10,232 nt of DNA from an uncultured Campylobacter sp. (lineage in GTDB: Bacteria; Campylobacterota; Campylobacteria; Campylobacterales; Campylobacteraceae), in NCBI RefSeq assembly GCF_938018145.1, contig NZ_CALIII010000162.1, positions 1-10,232 on the forward strand, read 5' to 3'. Shown one piece after another: positions 1 to 7,107 of the stretch (positions within the stretch are counted from its first letter, which is position 1; the number at the start of each line of letters is the position of its first letter). The notes beneath the pieces are model-generated. The model saw only the letters and a list, made by a program, of their open reading frames with translations. It ran no database searches and was not told the origin of the DNA. The position numbers and the translations under genes were made by a program.

Positions 1-124
1 CAGGCTTTTGTAACAAATCTAAAATTTTTTTATATGCAATAATAGACTTATCTAAATTTATGTAGTTATTTTCTTGTGCTACATCAATAAATATATTTTT
101 TAGAGTAGTATATTTATTGCTCAT
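1..124 (-). CDS. Probable transformation-system protein CtsP, N-terminal fragment
   Basis: Only the first 41 codons are in the window; the gene runs off the left edge. The ATG at 124-122 lies inside the end of the secretin gene (11-base overlap). A GAGG ribosome site at 135-132, seven bases before the ATG, supports this start. The visible part begins MSNKYTTLKN, is Lys/Asn/Ile-rich and probably helical, and has no signal peptide or membrane segment, so a cytoplasmic protein is likely. No ATP-binding motif is reached before the edge. In Campylobacter jejuni, ctsP (a membrane-associated nucleotide-binding protein needed for transformation) follows the secretin gene ctsD, and in MSHA pilus loci the ATPase gene mshM follows the secretin gene mshL. 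The CtsP/MshM assignment therefore rests on position only. That it is a real gene is well supported by the coupled start and ribosome site. Confidence 0.6.
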   Translation of the reverse strand, partial: MSNKYTTLKNIFIDVAQENNYINLDKSIIAYKKILDLLQKP

Positions 125-1715
125 ACGTTGACCTCGAAAAACCTAAATCTTTAAGAGACTGATTGATTGGTGTAGCATTTGATGTGTCAACTATTCTTGG
201 GGTTATGATAAATACAAGTTCTGTTGTCCTAAGATTATCTTTTGTGCTTTTAAATGCATGTCCAAGCACAGGGATGTCTCCCAAGAATGGTACCTTTGTA
301 TTTTCCTTGCCTTTAGACTGAGCTATAAGTCCACCTAAAACGATTGTATCACCGCTATTTACCTGCACAACAGTAGAAAGCTTTTTTTGTATAGTATCTG
401 GTGCGATTTCTCTTATGGTTGTGCTTTGCCTAACATCATCTTCATTGTATTTGAAGCTGCTAAGAGATGGATTAATACGGAGCATAATCTTATTATCGTC
501 TGAAACCTCTGGTAAAATGTTAAGCAAAATTCCTATAAAAACAGAATATTGCTTATAGGTTATAGTGGTTTTACCATTTAAAGCGTTATTGTTTTGGCTT
601 TCTTCCTGAACTCTATAGTTTACATTATCTCCCACGGAAATTAGGGCCTGTTGATTATTTAAAGTTGTAATTTTCGGGCTTGAAACAACTTTTGTTCTTC
701 CATTTGTTTCTAGAAAATTTAAAACGCCGTCTAAATTAAAATTAAAACCTGCAATCAAATTCATGCTTTGAGAAAAACCACCGCCAAGACCGTTTCCTCT
801 ATTTGACCAAAATAGGTCATTTGCCGGAATCATTCCATATGTTCTGCTTAAAGTGGTCGTAGGATTACCAGCGGCGTCTTGTCCTACGGTTTCAGTTATG
901 CCAGTTACGACCGTACGATTGTATAATCCGGTTTTAAAACCTATATTAAATTTACTCCAGTCTACACCTTTTGTGTAGCTGTTTGCTAACTCAACTGATA
1001 TTATGGAAACATCAATGACTACTTGTTTTTTGAGTCTTTCCTGGATATCTCTAATATATTCTGAAACTCTTCTTAGTTGCGCCGCCGTACCAGTTACGGT
1101 GACTAATCCTGCATTGGCATTGATGATAGGATCCGGCGCAACGATACTTTCTGTAGTATTGTTTAGTATCGCTTTAATTTCAGTATCTAATTTTTCCCAA
1201 AAATCAAATTTTTCAACAGTCCTTATGATGTTGTCAAGCTTACCGCCGCCTTTAGTAATATCCGCTTCACCACTATCTTCTTTCTCGTCGCCAACTTCAA
1301 TAGGGGCAGAATCAACCGATGCTTTTGTTATAGCCGTTCCTTCTCTAACGGATGTTATATAATCAATCTTAAATGTTTTAGTCTGGAGAGACGAAATTTT
1401 TAGTATATCCTGAGAAAAGGTATAGCTCATATCTTTTTCGGATAGCAAAAGGCTAAAAATTTCATTTAATGTTTTGTCTTTTATATTGATTCCAAAAAGC
1501 GGTTCGCTTATGGCGTCTTTGGCGAATTGATCTTTTGTAACAACACTAAAATGACACATGTCTGATAGTTGCGTTAAAATCTCTTGAACGGAAACTTGCT
1601 CATTAATTTTAAGGTTAAAAACTCTTTTTTCGCAACTATTGGCATTTGCTGTAGTTAGCGACAAAGCAGTTATAATGGATATGGTAAAAATTCTATTTAA
1701 TTTTGATAACGACAT
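114..1715 (-). CDS. ctsD: Secretin of a type IV pilus/type II-like DNA uptake system (CtsD/MshL-like)
   Basis: Forms the multimeric outer-membrane channel of a pilus-like or DNA-uptake machine. The 533-residue protein starts with a signal peptide (residues 1-25, cut after the Ala-Asn-Ala at 23-25). A small secretin/TonB short N-terminal domain covers about 30-110. An acidic and glycine-rich linker follows at 125-160, then an N1-type ring domain with LVTVTGT at 204-210. The secretin core runs from about 235 to 515. Core hallmarks are VVSSPKITTLNNQQA (343-357), GDTIVLGGLIA (455-465), VPFLGDIPVLGHAF (475-488) and TELVFIITPRIVD (498-510). The ATG at 1715 overlaps the upstream gene by 23 bases and has an AAGGGG ribosome site before it. 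The small exported gene upstream and the probable ctsP downstream match the ctsR-ctsD-ctsP order of C. jejuni. CtsD is required for transformation there; an MSHA-like surface pilus is the alternative. Family certain, exact role inferred. Confidence 0.9.
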   Translation of the reverse strand: MSLSKLNRIFTISIITALSLTTANANSCEKRVFNLKINEQVSVQEILTQLSDMCHFSVVTKDQFAKDAISEPLFGINIKDKTLNEIFSLLLSEKDMSYTFSQDILKISSLQTKTFKIDYITSVREGTAITKASVDSAPIEVGDEKEDSGEADITKGGGKLDNIIRTVEKFDFWEKLDTEIKAILNNTTESIVAPDPIINANAGLVTVTGTAAQLRRVSEYIRDIQERLKKQVVIDVSIISVELANSYTKGVDWSKFNIGFKTGLYNRTVVTGITETVGQDAAGNPTTTLSRTYGMIPANDLFWSNRGNGLGGGFSQSMNLIAGFNFNLDGVLNFLETNGRTKVVSSPKITTLNNQQALISVGDNVNYRVQEESQNNNALNGKTTITYKQYSVFIGILLNILPEVSDDNKIMLRINPSLSSFKYNEDDVRQSTTIREIAPDTIQKKLSTVVQVNSGDTIVLGGLIAQSKGKENTKVPFLGDIPVLGHAFKSTKDNLRTTELVFIITPRIVDTSNATPINQSLKDLGFSRSTYEQ

Positions 1716-2097
1716 TTTTATTTGCCCCTTTTGTTAAATTTAAATCGATTTTTTCATCTTTATTTATTAGTGTAACACTCTTGGATTTAATGCTTGCAAG
1801 CTCATATTCTCCAACACTATCCTTTGCTTGATACCACTTACCGTTTATTTTAGCTTTGTTGTTAAAAATAGCTTGCAGATCAAATGTTTCATCCAGAGAC
1901 CCATTGTTGTCATGATTTGTGTTTTTAATTTTTAAAAAAGGATCAGAGAGGCTTTTTAGCTCCGATTCGCTTAAGCCCTTTCGTTGTTCATTGATTGCAC
2001 TGAAAAGCTGATCATAGTGCTCCATTTCTGCCTGAGAATTGTTAGCCAAAGATACAGAGCAAAGCATTAATATAGAAAATAAGACTCTATTTTTCAT
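1693..2097 (-). CDS. Small exported PilP/MshK-like pilus or transformation protein (possible CtsR)
   Basis: I choose the ATG at 2097, giving 134 residues. It forms a classic ATGA overlap with the stop of the upstream gene, has GGGGG at 2113-2109 as ribosome site, and makes the signal peptide start at residue 1. The in-frame ATG at 2115 would add six residues (MGDEIS) and bury that signal. Residues 1-23 form a signal peptide ending Ser-Gln-Ala. A charged, probably helical stretch follows, then DPF (52-54) and a small beta domain at about 72-122 with NKAKINGKWYQAKDSVGEY. This is the look of PilP, MshK and GspC homology-region domains, which sit in the periplasm and join the inner-membrane platform to the secretin. 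Its place directly before the secretin gene fits MshK, and fits CtsR of C. jejuni. The CtsR name rests on position; I could not compare sequences. Confidence 0.75.
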   Translation of the reverse strand: MKNRVLFSILMLCSVSLANNSQAEMEHYDQLFSAINEQRKGLSESELKSLSDPFLKIKNTNHDNNGSLDETFDLQAIFNNKAKINGKWYQAKDSVGEYELASIKSKSVTLINKDEKIDLNLTKGANKNVVIKIK

Positions 2098-2756
2098 TGA
2101 TATTTCATCCCCCATATATAAATTCCCATATTTCCTTTTAATTTGCCATCAGTAGAATTTATATCTATTCCATTGACGTCTACTACTAGTTTTGATTCTT
2201 CAATAGCATTGATGTAGCCTATGATATCTTTATAATTACCATCGACTGAAACGTTAATGTCAAGTATTTGTTCTATTTTTTGCGCATTAGGCTCTTTAAA
2301 GGTATTTACAATTTTTGTTATTTTTACATTATTTTTATTTGCTAAAAGAGCCAAACTATCTAAGAAATCAGCCCAGCTTTGCTCATTAAAAATTAGATAT
2401 GATAATTCTCGAAGCTTATTATCAAAATACTGATTCATATTTTTAGCATTAGCAAGTTCATTTTGTCTTTGTTTTAGCTCATTTTGCTTCTGATTTATTT
2501 TAAAATTTCTATCATTGTTTCTGTCGTTATTTTGACTTACGCTATCTAGATAAGCATTTACCTTATTTAATTGGTCTGTTGTTTGACTATTGGTTGACAT
2601 TGAATTATCGTAATAGTCTTGCGCATATTGTATAACAGCATAATATGCAATAACGCCAGACAAGACAAGCGCCATAATTAACATCAATGTAACTTCGCTT
2701 GGCTTTTTTCCGTCGAAATAGTTATCGATTTTTACAAGTGTATTATCTTTTTTCAT
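2094..2756 (-). CDS. PilO/MshJ-like inner-membrane platform protein
   Basis: A 220-residue bitopic membrane protein. Residues 1-21 are cytoplasmic and charged, one membrane helix covers about 22-44, and a long coiled coil rich in Asn, Gln and Lys covers about 55-118. It includes a near-repeat, NNDRNNDRN, at 76-84. A compact alpha/beta domain fills 120-220, with VDGNYKDIIGYINAIEESKL at 171-190. This layout is that of PilO, GspM and MshJ, which pair with PilN through periplasmic ferredoxin-like domains and set the platform spacing below the secretin. The gene begins in a TAATG overlap of one base with the upstream PilM/PilN-like gene and ends in an ATGA overlap, so translation is coupled on both sides. 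CtsX of C. jejuni is also a membrane protein of this operon type, but as I recall it lies after ctsP, so I do not use that name. Confidence 0.78.
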   Translation of the reverse strand: MKKDNTLVKIDNYFDGKKPSEVTLMLIMALVLSGVIAYYAVIQYAQDYYDNSMSTNSQTTDQLNKVNAYLDSVSQNNDRNNDRNFKINQKQNELKQRQNELANAKNMNQYFDNKLRELSYLIFNEQSWADFLDSLALLANKNNVKITKIVNTFKEPNAQKIEQILDINVSVDGNYKDIIGYINAIEESKLVVDVNGIDINSTDGKLKGNMGIYIWGMKYQ

Positions 2757-4267
2757 TATTTAATCTTTATAGTGACATTTGTTTCATATGATGGTGCTCC
2801 ATAATTTTTATCGAGTAAAATTTCTCTAGTTAGTATGGAGTATCTTTCAGAATTGCTTACGTTTTGTATAAGCTCCGTTAATTTCTTTTCATCTTTACCT
2901 ACTAGGGTAACTGTCATATTTCTGTCTGAGTTATTAATTTTTGCAGTCTGTATGTCTTTATTATTTATTAGATTGCTAAGCTCAAACAGTACAATGCCCT
3001 TCATAGGATAATTAACTTTTTTGTCATAAATTTCATTGATGGTATTTTTTCTAAAATTAATTCTTTCTTGTTCGGCCTCAATTAATTTTGAAGTATCTAA
3101 AATTTGTTGATCAGCGGCTGCCAGGGCCGACTCTATTCTTATTTTATCTGCATTGTTAATTTCATATTCACTCTTTTTATCTGCAGTATCTATATCGGTT
3201 ATGATTCCTGATACATAAAGATACAATGGATGTAATAAGCCGAGTGATAAGCCAACTAGCACATACATAATAAGCTTGCCGCTGTTGCGTTGGAATAGCG
3301 GCAGTGGACGCAAGAAATTTGAGAAGTTAAAATCATTTTCCCAGGTTTCTTTGTAGTATTGTGCGTTAACCACCATAATATTATGGATGTTGCTTATCTC
3401 TATTTCTTTTGAGTTTATTGCGATATTTAGCTCAAGATTTTTGGTTGGTATATTTAGCTTTTCTTGCATAAATTCTGCAAAATCACCCATTGTTGCATCA
3501 GCTGCTATATATATGCTTGAAATACTTGACCCATTAAACCTGCTAAGACTATTTACGATATCGCCTATATAATAAGCTATCTCGTCAAAAATTTCCGTTA
3601 TAAAATCTTTATTTTTATCATCCAGTGTATTTGTTACGTCTTTGATGATATCTAAGAATGCACTATCGTTTAGTTTATCTCCGCTTAAAGTAGCAAATTT
3701 TTCACTAATACCTTTTATAGAATATCTAAGTGGTCTTGACTGGACATACTCTCCGTTTTGGTAAACGGCTATAAAAGCGTCATCCTCTTGTATTACTATA
3801 AAGGCTTCCGTATCTTGAGCGGAAAGTATGTTCTTTTTGTATAATGCATCAAATGCCAATGGAGCAGGAACTACGTAATCTATAAATGGAATCTTCTTTA
3901 CTGCTAAAGAGTATAATTTATCTGTAGATAAAATGTCAGATATGAATACATTAAAAACTTTAGTTTCGGATGAGATATTTGGAACCTCATTGTACACTAT
4001 CTTGTATTCAGTTGCTGGATCTAGGTTAAGCTGCTCATAAGCTTTTATGGTTATTAGGTTTGATGTGTCGTCTTCTTCTGTTGATATCGGAATTTCCACG
4101 CTTCCTACCGTGATATCTTTATATTTGACATACGATATAAAAAAGCTATTTTTATTAGCTTTGCTTAATTCCGTTGGAAAAATTTTATTATTAGAAAAAG
4201 TATAAGAGGTTTGCAGATATGGATCGTATGTGACTATGCTTCCTGTATCGCCTTTGTTTTTTGCCAT
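2756..4267 (-). CDS. GspL-like fused PilM/PilN platform protein of pilus/transformation system
   Basis: This 503-residue protein appears to join two proteins that are separate in most type IV pilus systems. Residues 1-310 are soluble and resemble the actin-like fold of PilM, GspL and MshI, with paired alpha/beta halves, GDIVNSLSRF at 235-244 and IYIAADATMGDF at 252-263. I see no clear phosphate-binding loops, so nucleotide binding is doubtful. A linker NFSNFLRPLPLFQRN (314-328) resembles the segment preceding the membrane helix of GspL and PilN. One membrane helix follows at about 332-354, then a coiled coil at 361-412. A PilN-type periplasmic alpha/beta domain covers 415-503. It is the first gene of its operon, with GGAGG at 4283-4279 and its own promoter. 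It should recruit the cytoplasmic motor ATPase and pair with the PilO-like protein encoded next. The fold reading is by eye. Confidence 0.72.
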   Translation of the reverse strand: MAKNKGDTGSIVTYDPYLQTSYTFSNNKIFPTELSKANKNSFFISYVKYKDITVGSVEIPISTEEDDTSNLITIKAYEQLNLDPATEYKIVYNEVPNISSETKVFNVFISDILSTDKLYSLAVKKIPFIDYVVPAPLAFDALYKKNILSAQDTEAFIVIQEDDAFIAVYQNGEYVQSRPLRYSIKGISEKFATLSGDKLNDSAFLDIIKDVTNTLDDKNKDFITEIFDEIAYYIGDIVNSLSRFNGSSISSIYIAADATMGDFAEFMQEKLNIPTKNLELNIAINSKEIEISNIHNIMVVNAQYYKETWENDFNFSNFLRPLPLFQRNSGKLIMYVLVGLSLGLLHPLYLYVSGIITDIDTADKKSEYEINNADKIRIESALAAADQQILDTSKLIEAEQERINFRKNTINEIYDKKVNYPMKGIVLFELSNLINNKDIQTAKINNSDRNMTVTLVGKDEKKLTELIQNVSNSERYSILTREILLDKNYGAPSYETNVTIKIK

Positions 4268-4283
4268 AGTTTAAATTTCCTCC
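4268..4283 (-). promoter_or_regulatory. Strong ribosome-binding site of the platform operon
   Basis: GGAGG at 4283-4279 sits 11 bases before the ATG of the PilM/PilN-like gene. It is the fullest Shine-Dalgarno sequence in the window. The later genes of this operon have G-rich sites inside upstream coding sequence or depend on overlap. Confidence 0.8.
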
Positions 4284-4335
4284 AAACAAATAATCAATTG
4301 TATGATTGCAAAAAAATAATAAAACCCACAACCAA

Positions 4336-4352
4336 TGGCGTTATTATAGCAC
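4336..4352 (-). promoter_or_regulatory. Sigma-70 promoter of the platform/secretin operon
   Basis: Reading the minus strand, TGCTATAAT (4351-4343) is a perfect -10 box with the extended TGn element. A run of five T residues (4357-4353) precedes it, as is usual for Campylobacter promoters that lack a -35 box. Transcription would start near 4336, leaving a leader of about 69 bases before the ATG at 4267. The leader has a short inverted repeat AATCA/TGATT but no recognised riboswitch. Confidence 0.75.
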
Positions 4353-4371
4353 AAAAATTAGGCAACCTAAT
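4353..4371 (-). terminator. Probable intrinsic terminator after era
   Basis: On the minus strand ATTAGG-TTG-CCTAAT forms a six-pair stem with a three-base loop (4371-4357), followed by a short T run ending at 4353. It begins seven bases after the era stop codon. The stem is short and AT-rich, so termination may be partial. The T run is shared with the upstream part of the next promoter. Confidence 0.5.
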
Positions 4372-4377
4372 AATTGT

Positions 4378-5247
4378 TTATAAAATATTCAAGCTTTTTA
4401 TAGTTTTTTCGTCTTTACGCCAGTCTTTTTTAACGACTACAACGAGCTTTACGAGGATTTTTTGACCGGTAAAATTTGATATTAACTTTCTTGAATTTAT
4501 CCCGATTCTTTTGATGGTTTGTCCATTTTTTCCGATAATCATAGATTTATGTATCTCGCGTTCGGTAATTATGGTGGCATAAATTTCAGTTATTTCCGGT
4601 CTTTCTTTGACTTTGTCTATGAGCACGTCGGTAGAGTAGGGGATCTCGTCGCTTAGATTGTCGTAGAGCGCCTCAAGGATAAATTCACGAAAAATTTCCT
4701 TTTCATTTGTCGGCGTTAAAAATTCCGGATCGTAAAAATACTCGTGTTCTGGCAAAAGCTTGCAAATTTCATCCAAAAGCGGCTTTTTGTAGGTTTGCTT
4801 TTTGACGCTAAAAGGCAAAAGCGCTGTAAATTTATCTTGGAATTTTTGATACTGCGCGATTTTTTCAAGCACCTTGGCGTTTGAGACTTCGTCAACCTTG
4901 GTGAGCACCAAGATATGTGGTTTTTGCGGATTTAAATTTAAAAATTTGACGTAGTCGTCTATGCCGTCGTGAATGGGCGCCAAAAACACGATCGCGTCGC
5001 AGTCGCCCATCGATTTTATCGCTTCGTTTATCATAAGTTTGTTTAGCGTTTTGTTGCTCTCGTGAAGCCCCGGCGTATCGGTAAAAACGATCTGATCTTC
5101 GCCGTTCATCACGATACCGCTGATCTTGCGCCTCGTGGCGTTTTGCTTGTGCGAGACGATGGTGATCTTCGCATCGAGCAAAAAATTTAAAAGGGAGCTT
5201 TTGCCTGCATTCGTACGACCGATGATGCTTACAAAGCCTGATTTCAT
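4378..5247 (-). CDS. era: GTPase Era, ribosome assembly factor
   Basis: Era binds the 3' end of 16S rRNA and helps mature the small ribosomal subunit. The 289 residues are near the usual family length. The GTPase domain shows G1 GRTNAGKS (10-17), a G2 threonine in NATRR (36-40), G3 DTPG (57-60), G4 TKVD (116-119) and a G5-type serine near 147. The C-terminal KH RNA-binding domain has [12 protein letters not shown] at 238-249, followed by the basic tail with DWRKDE (275-280). G1 and G4 differ slightly from the common GRPNVGKS and NKVD, but all nucleotide contacts remain, so it should be active. The ATG overlaps the hslU stop in an ATGA, so translation is coupled. Its GC content falls from about half at the 5' end to about 30% at the 3' end, where it borders the AT-rich operon. 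Confidence 0.96.
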   Translation of the reverse strand: MKSGFVSIIGRTNAGKSSLLNFLLDAKITIVSHKQNATRRKISGIVMNGEDQIVFTDTPGLHESNKTLNKLMINEAIKSMGDCDAIVFLAPIHDGIDDYVKFLNLNPQKPHILVLTKVDEVSNAKVLEKIAQYQKFQDKFTALLPFSVKKQTYKKPLLDEICKLLPEHEYFYDPEFLTPTNEKEIFREFILEALYDNLSDEIPYSTDVLIDKVKERPEITEIYATIITEREIHKSMIIGKNGQTIKRIGINSRKLISNFTGQKILVKLVVVVKKDWRKDEKTIKSLNIL

Positions 5248-6566
5248 AAGATATATCTCGCCAGGTCTTGATCCTCGACGACGTCTGATAGGCGCTTTTC
5301 TACGAGGGCTTTGTCTACCTCTACCGTCTCGCCGCCGTGCTCGTTAGCCTCAAAGCTGATATCCTCGATCACGCGCTCGATCACGGTGTGTAGGCGTCTA
5401 GCGCCGATGTCTTCCATTTTTTCGTTGGCGTTTTGAGCGATTTTTGCGATAGCCCTGATGGCTTCATCGTTAAATTTAAGCTCCACGTTTTCGGTTTTTA
5501 AAAGCGCTTCGTACTGCTTAAGTAGCGAATTTTTAGGCTGAGTTAAAATTTGATACAGCGCATTTTCATCTAGGCTATCAAGCTCAACTCGCAGCGGGAA
5601 ACGCCCCTGAAGCTCCGGGATTAGATCGCTTGGCTTGCTGATGTGAAAGGCGCCCGCGGCGATAAAAAGGATGTGATCGGTCTTTATGGCGCCAAATTTG
5701 GTCGTCACCGTCGAGCCCTCCACGATAGGTAGCAAGTCGCGCTGTACGCCTTCTTTGCTCGGATCTTGTCTGCCGGAGTTTCCGGAGCTTACCGCGACCT
5801 TATCGATCTCGTCGATAAAGATTATGCCCTCGTTTTCGGCTCTTCGCACGGCTTCGGTTTTGATGCTCTCCATATCTAAAATTTTATCGCTAGCTTCGTT
5901 TTTGAGCGCCTCTTTAGCGTCTTTTACCTTCATCTCTTTTTTGACGGTTTTGTTGCTTAGGCCGATGATTTTGACGAAGCTCTCTTGCATTTGCGCCATA
6001 TCGGGCGGCACGTTCGCACCCGCGTCAAAGCTATTTTGCACGACTTCTATCTCGATGCTTAGATCATCCAGATCGCCGTTTTCGAGCCTACTCATCATCT
6101 TTTCGTAGCTTTTTTCGTAGTCGGCTTTTTTCTCTTCGCTCGCACCTGTCGGCAGAGGCGGTAGGAGCTTTTTTATTATCTTATCTTTTACATATTCGTC
6201 GATTTTCTCGCGATTTTTCTCGCGCTGTTCGGCTTTGACCAAATTTACCGACGCAGCCGCCAGGTCGCGCACCATGCTTTCTACGTCGCGTCCGACGAAG
6301 CCCACTTCGGTGTATTTGCTAGCTTCTACTTTGATAAACGGCAAGCCCATCATCTTTGACAAACGCCTTGCGATCTCTGTTTTGCCCACGCCCGTCGAGC
6401 CTATCATTAGGATGTTTTTTGGCATGATATCGTCTTGCATCGTTTTATCTAGTTTCATCCTGCGGTAGCGGTTTCGTAGCGCGATGGCGATGATCTTTTT
6501 AGCGTCCTTTTGCCCGATGACGTAATCGTCTAAAAATTTCACTATCTCTTTTGGGGTTAAATTCAT
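5244..6566 (-). CDS. hslU: ATP-dependent protease ATPase subunit HslU
   Basis: AAA+ unfoldase that forms a hexamer and feeds substrates to the HslV protease in the cytoplasm. The 440 residues match the family. Visible motifs are GQKDAKK (18-24), Walker A GSTGVGKT (56-63), the pore loop GFVG (89-92, where E. coli has GYVG), Walker B IIFIDEID (248-255), [19 protein letters not shown] (266-284), an arginine-finger region near ELQGRFP (318-324) and sensor 2 GARR (388-391). The intermediate I domain lies between about 110 and 235. The C-terminus ends ARYIL, close to the conserved tail that docks into HslV. The gene follows hslV by seven bases and overlaps era by four. This partnership with hslV confirms the assignment over ClpX. 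Confidence 0.98.
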   Translation of the reverse strand: MNLTPKEIVKFLDDYVIGQKDAKKIIAIALRNRYRRMKLDKTMQDDIMPKNILMIGSTGVGKTEIARRLSKMMGLPFIKVEASKYTEVGFVGRDVESMVRDLAAASVNLVKAEQREKNREKIDEYVKDKIIKKLLPPLPTGASEEKKADYEKSYEKMMSRLENGDLDDLSIEIEVVQNSFDAGANVPPDMAQMQESFVKIIGLSNKTVKKEMKVKDAKEALKNEASDKILDMESIKTEAVRRAENEGIIFIDEIDKVAVSSGNSGRQDPSKEGVQRDLLPIVEGSTVTTKFGAIKTDHILFIAAGAFHISKPSDLIPELQGRFPLRVELDSLDENALYQILTQPKNSLLKQYEALLKTENVELKFNDEAIRAIAKIAQNANEKMEDIGARRLHTVIERVIEDISFEANEHGGETVEVDKALVEKRLSDVVEDQDLARYIL

Positions 6567-6573
6567 CTTTTCT

Positions 6574-7107
6574 CTATTCTAAAACGTAGGTTTTTATGTT
6601 CGTGTTCGTATAAATGCAAATTTCGCCCGCGATCTTTAGGCTCTCTTTTACGAGCTCTTCTTCGTCGATCTGGGCAAATTTATCAAGAGCCCTGGCGGCA
6701 GAGAGAGCATAGTTTCCGCCGCTTCCGATGGCGGCTATCTTGCCGTCTTCGGGCTCTACGACGTCGCCCGTCCCGCTTAAAAGGAAAATTTTCTCTCTAT
6801 CAAGCACCAGCATCATAGCCTCTAGCTTGCGTAGATACTTATCCTTGCGCCACTCTTTGCTAAACTCGATCACGGCCTTTAGCAGGTCGCCTTTGGCGTG
6901 ATCTAGGTTGTTTTCAAACATATCAAAGAGATTAAACGCATCGGCGGTACTGCCGGCAAAGCCCGCTAGGACCTTGCCGCCGTGGATTTTGCGGATTTTT
7001 ACCGCATTGCCTTTTAGCACCGTGTTGCCAAAGCTCACCTGTCCGTCGCCGCCGATGACTGATTTGTTCTTGCCTTTGTAGGCTAAAATGGTAGTCGCGT
7101 GAAACAC
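6574..7107 (-). CDS. hslV: ATP-dependent protease peptidase subunit HslV
   Basis: Proteasome-like peptidase of the HslUV complex, an N-terminal threonine hydrolase acting in the cytoplasm. The 177-residue product starts at a GTG that directly follows the rplI stop (TAAGTG, no gap), with GAGG in the end of rplI as ribosome site. It begins MFHATTI, so the catalytic threonine would be Thr5 after removal of four residues, unlike E. coli where it follows the initiator Met. Counting from Thr5, the catalytic-site residues fall correctly: Asp21 (Asp17), Lys37 (Lys33) and Ser129 (Ser125) in [19 protein letters not shown] (19-30) and [14 protein letters not shown] (44-57) are family signatures. Removal of MFHA is inferred. 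Bacillus ClpQ, as I recall it, has a similar FHATT lead. Confidence 0.97.
   Translation of the reverse strand: MFHATTILAYKGKNKSVIGGDGQVSFGNTVLKGNAVKIRKIHGGKVLAGFAGSTADAFNLFDMFENNLDHAKGDLLKAVIEFSKEWRKDKYLRKLEAMMLVLDREKIFLLSGTGDVVEPEDGKIAAIGSGGNYALSAARALDKFAQIDEEELVKESLKIAGEICIYTNTNIKTYVLE

Noticed and set aside
1003..1362. Plus-strand open frame inside the secretin gene
   Set aside because: It is a shadow of the secretin; it has no recognisable domain and no ribosome site.
1626..1643. Lipoprotein signal at Cys28 of the secretin
   Set aside because: The residues before it (Ala-Asn-Ser) do not form a lipobox, and an Ala-Asn-Ala signal peptidase I site lies just before.
2095..2115. Start at the ATG at 2115 for the MshK-like gene
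   Set aside because: It adds six charged residues before the signal peptide; the ATG at 2097 makes an ATGA overlap and has GGGGG at a good distance.
5686..6108. Plus-strand open frame inside hslU
   Set aside because: Serine/leucine-rich shadow of a well-conserved gene.
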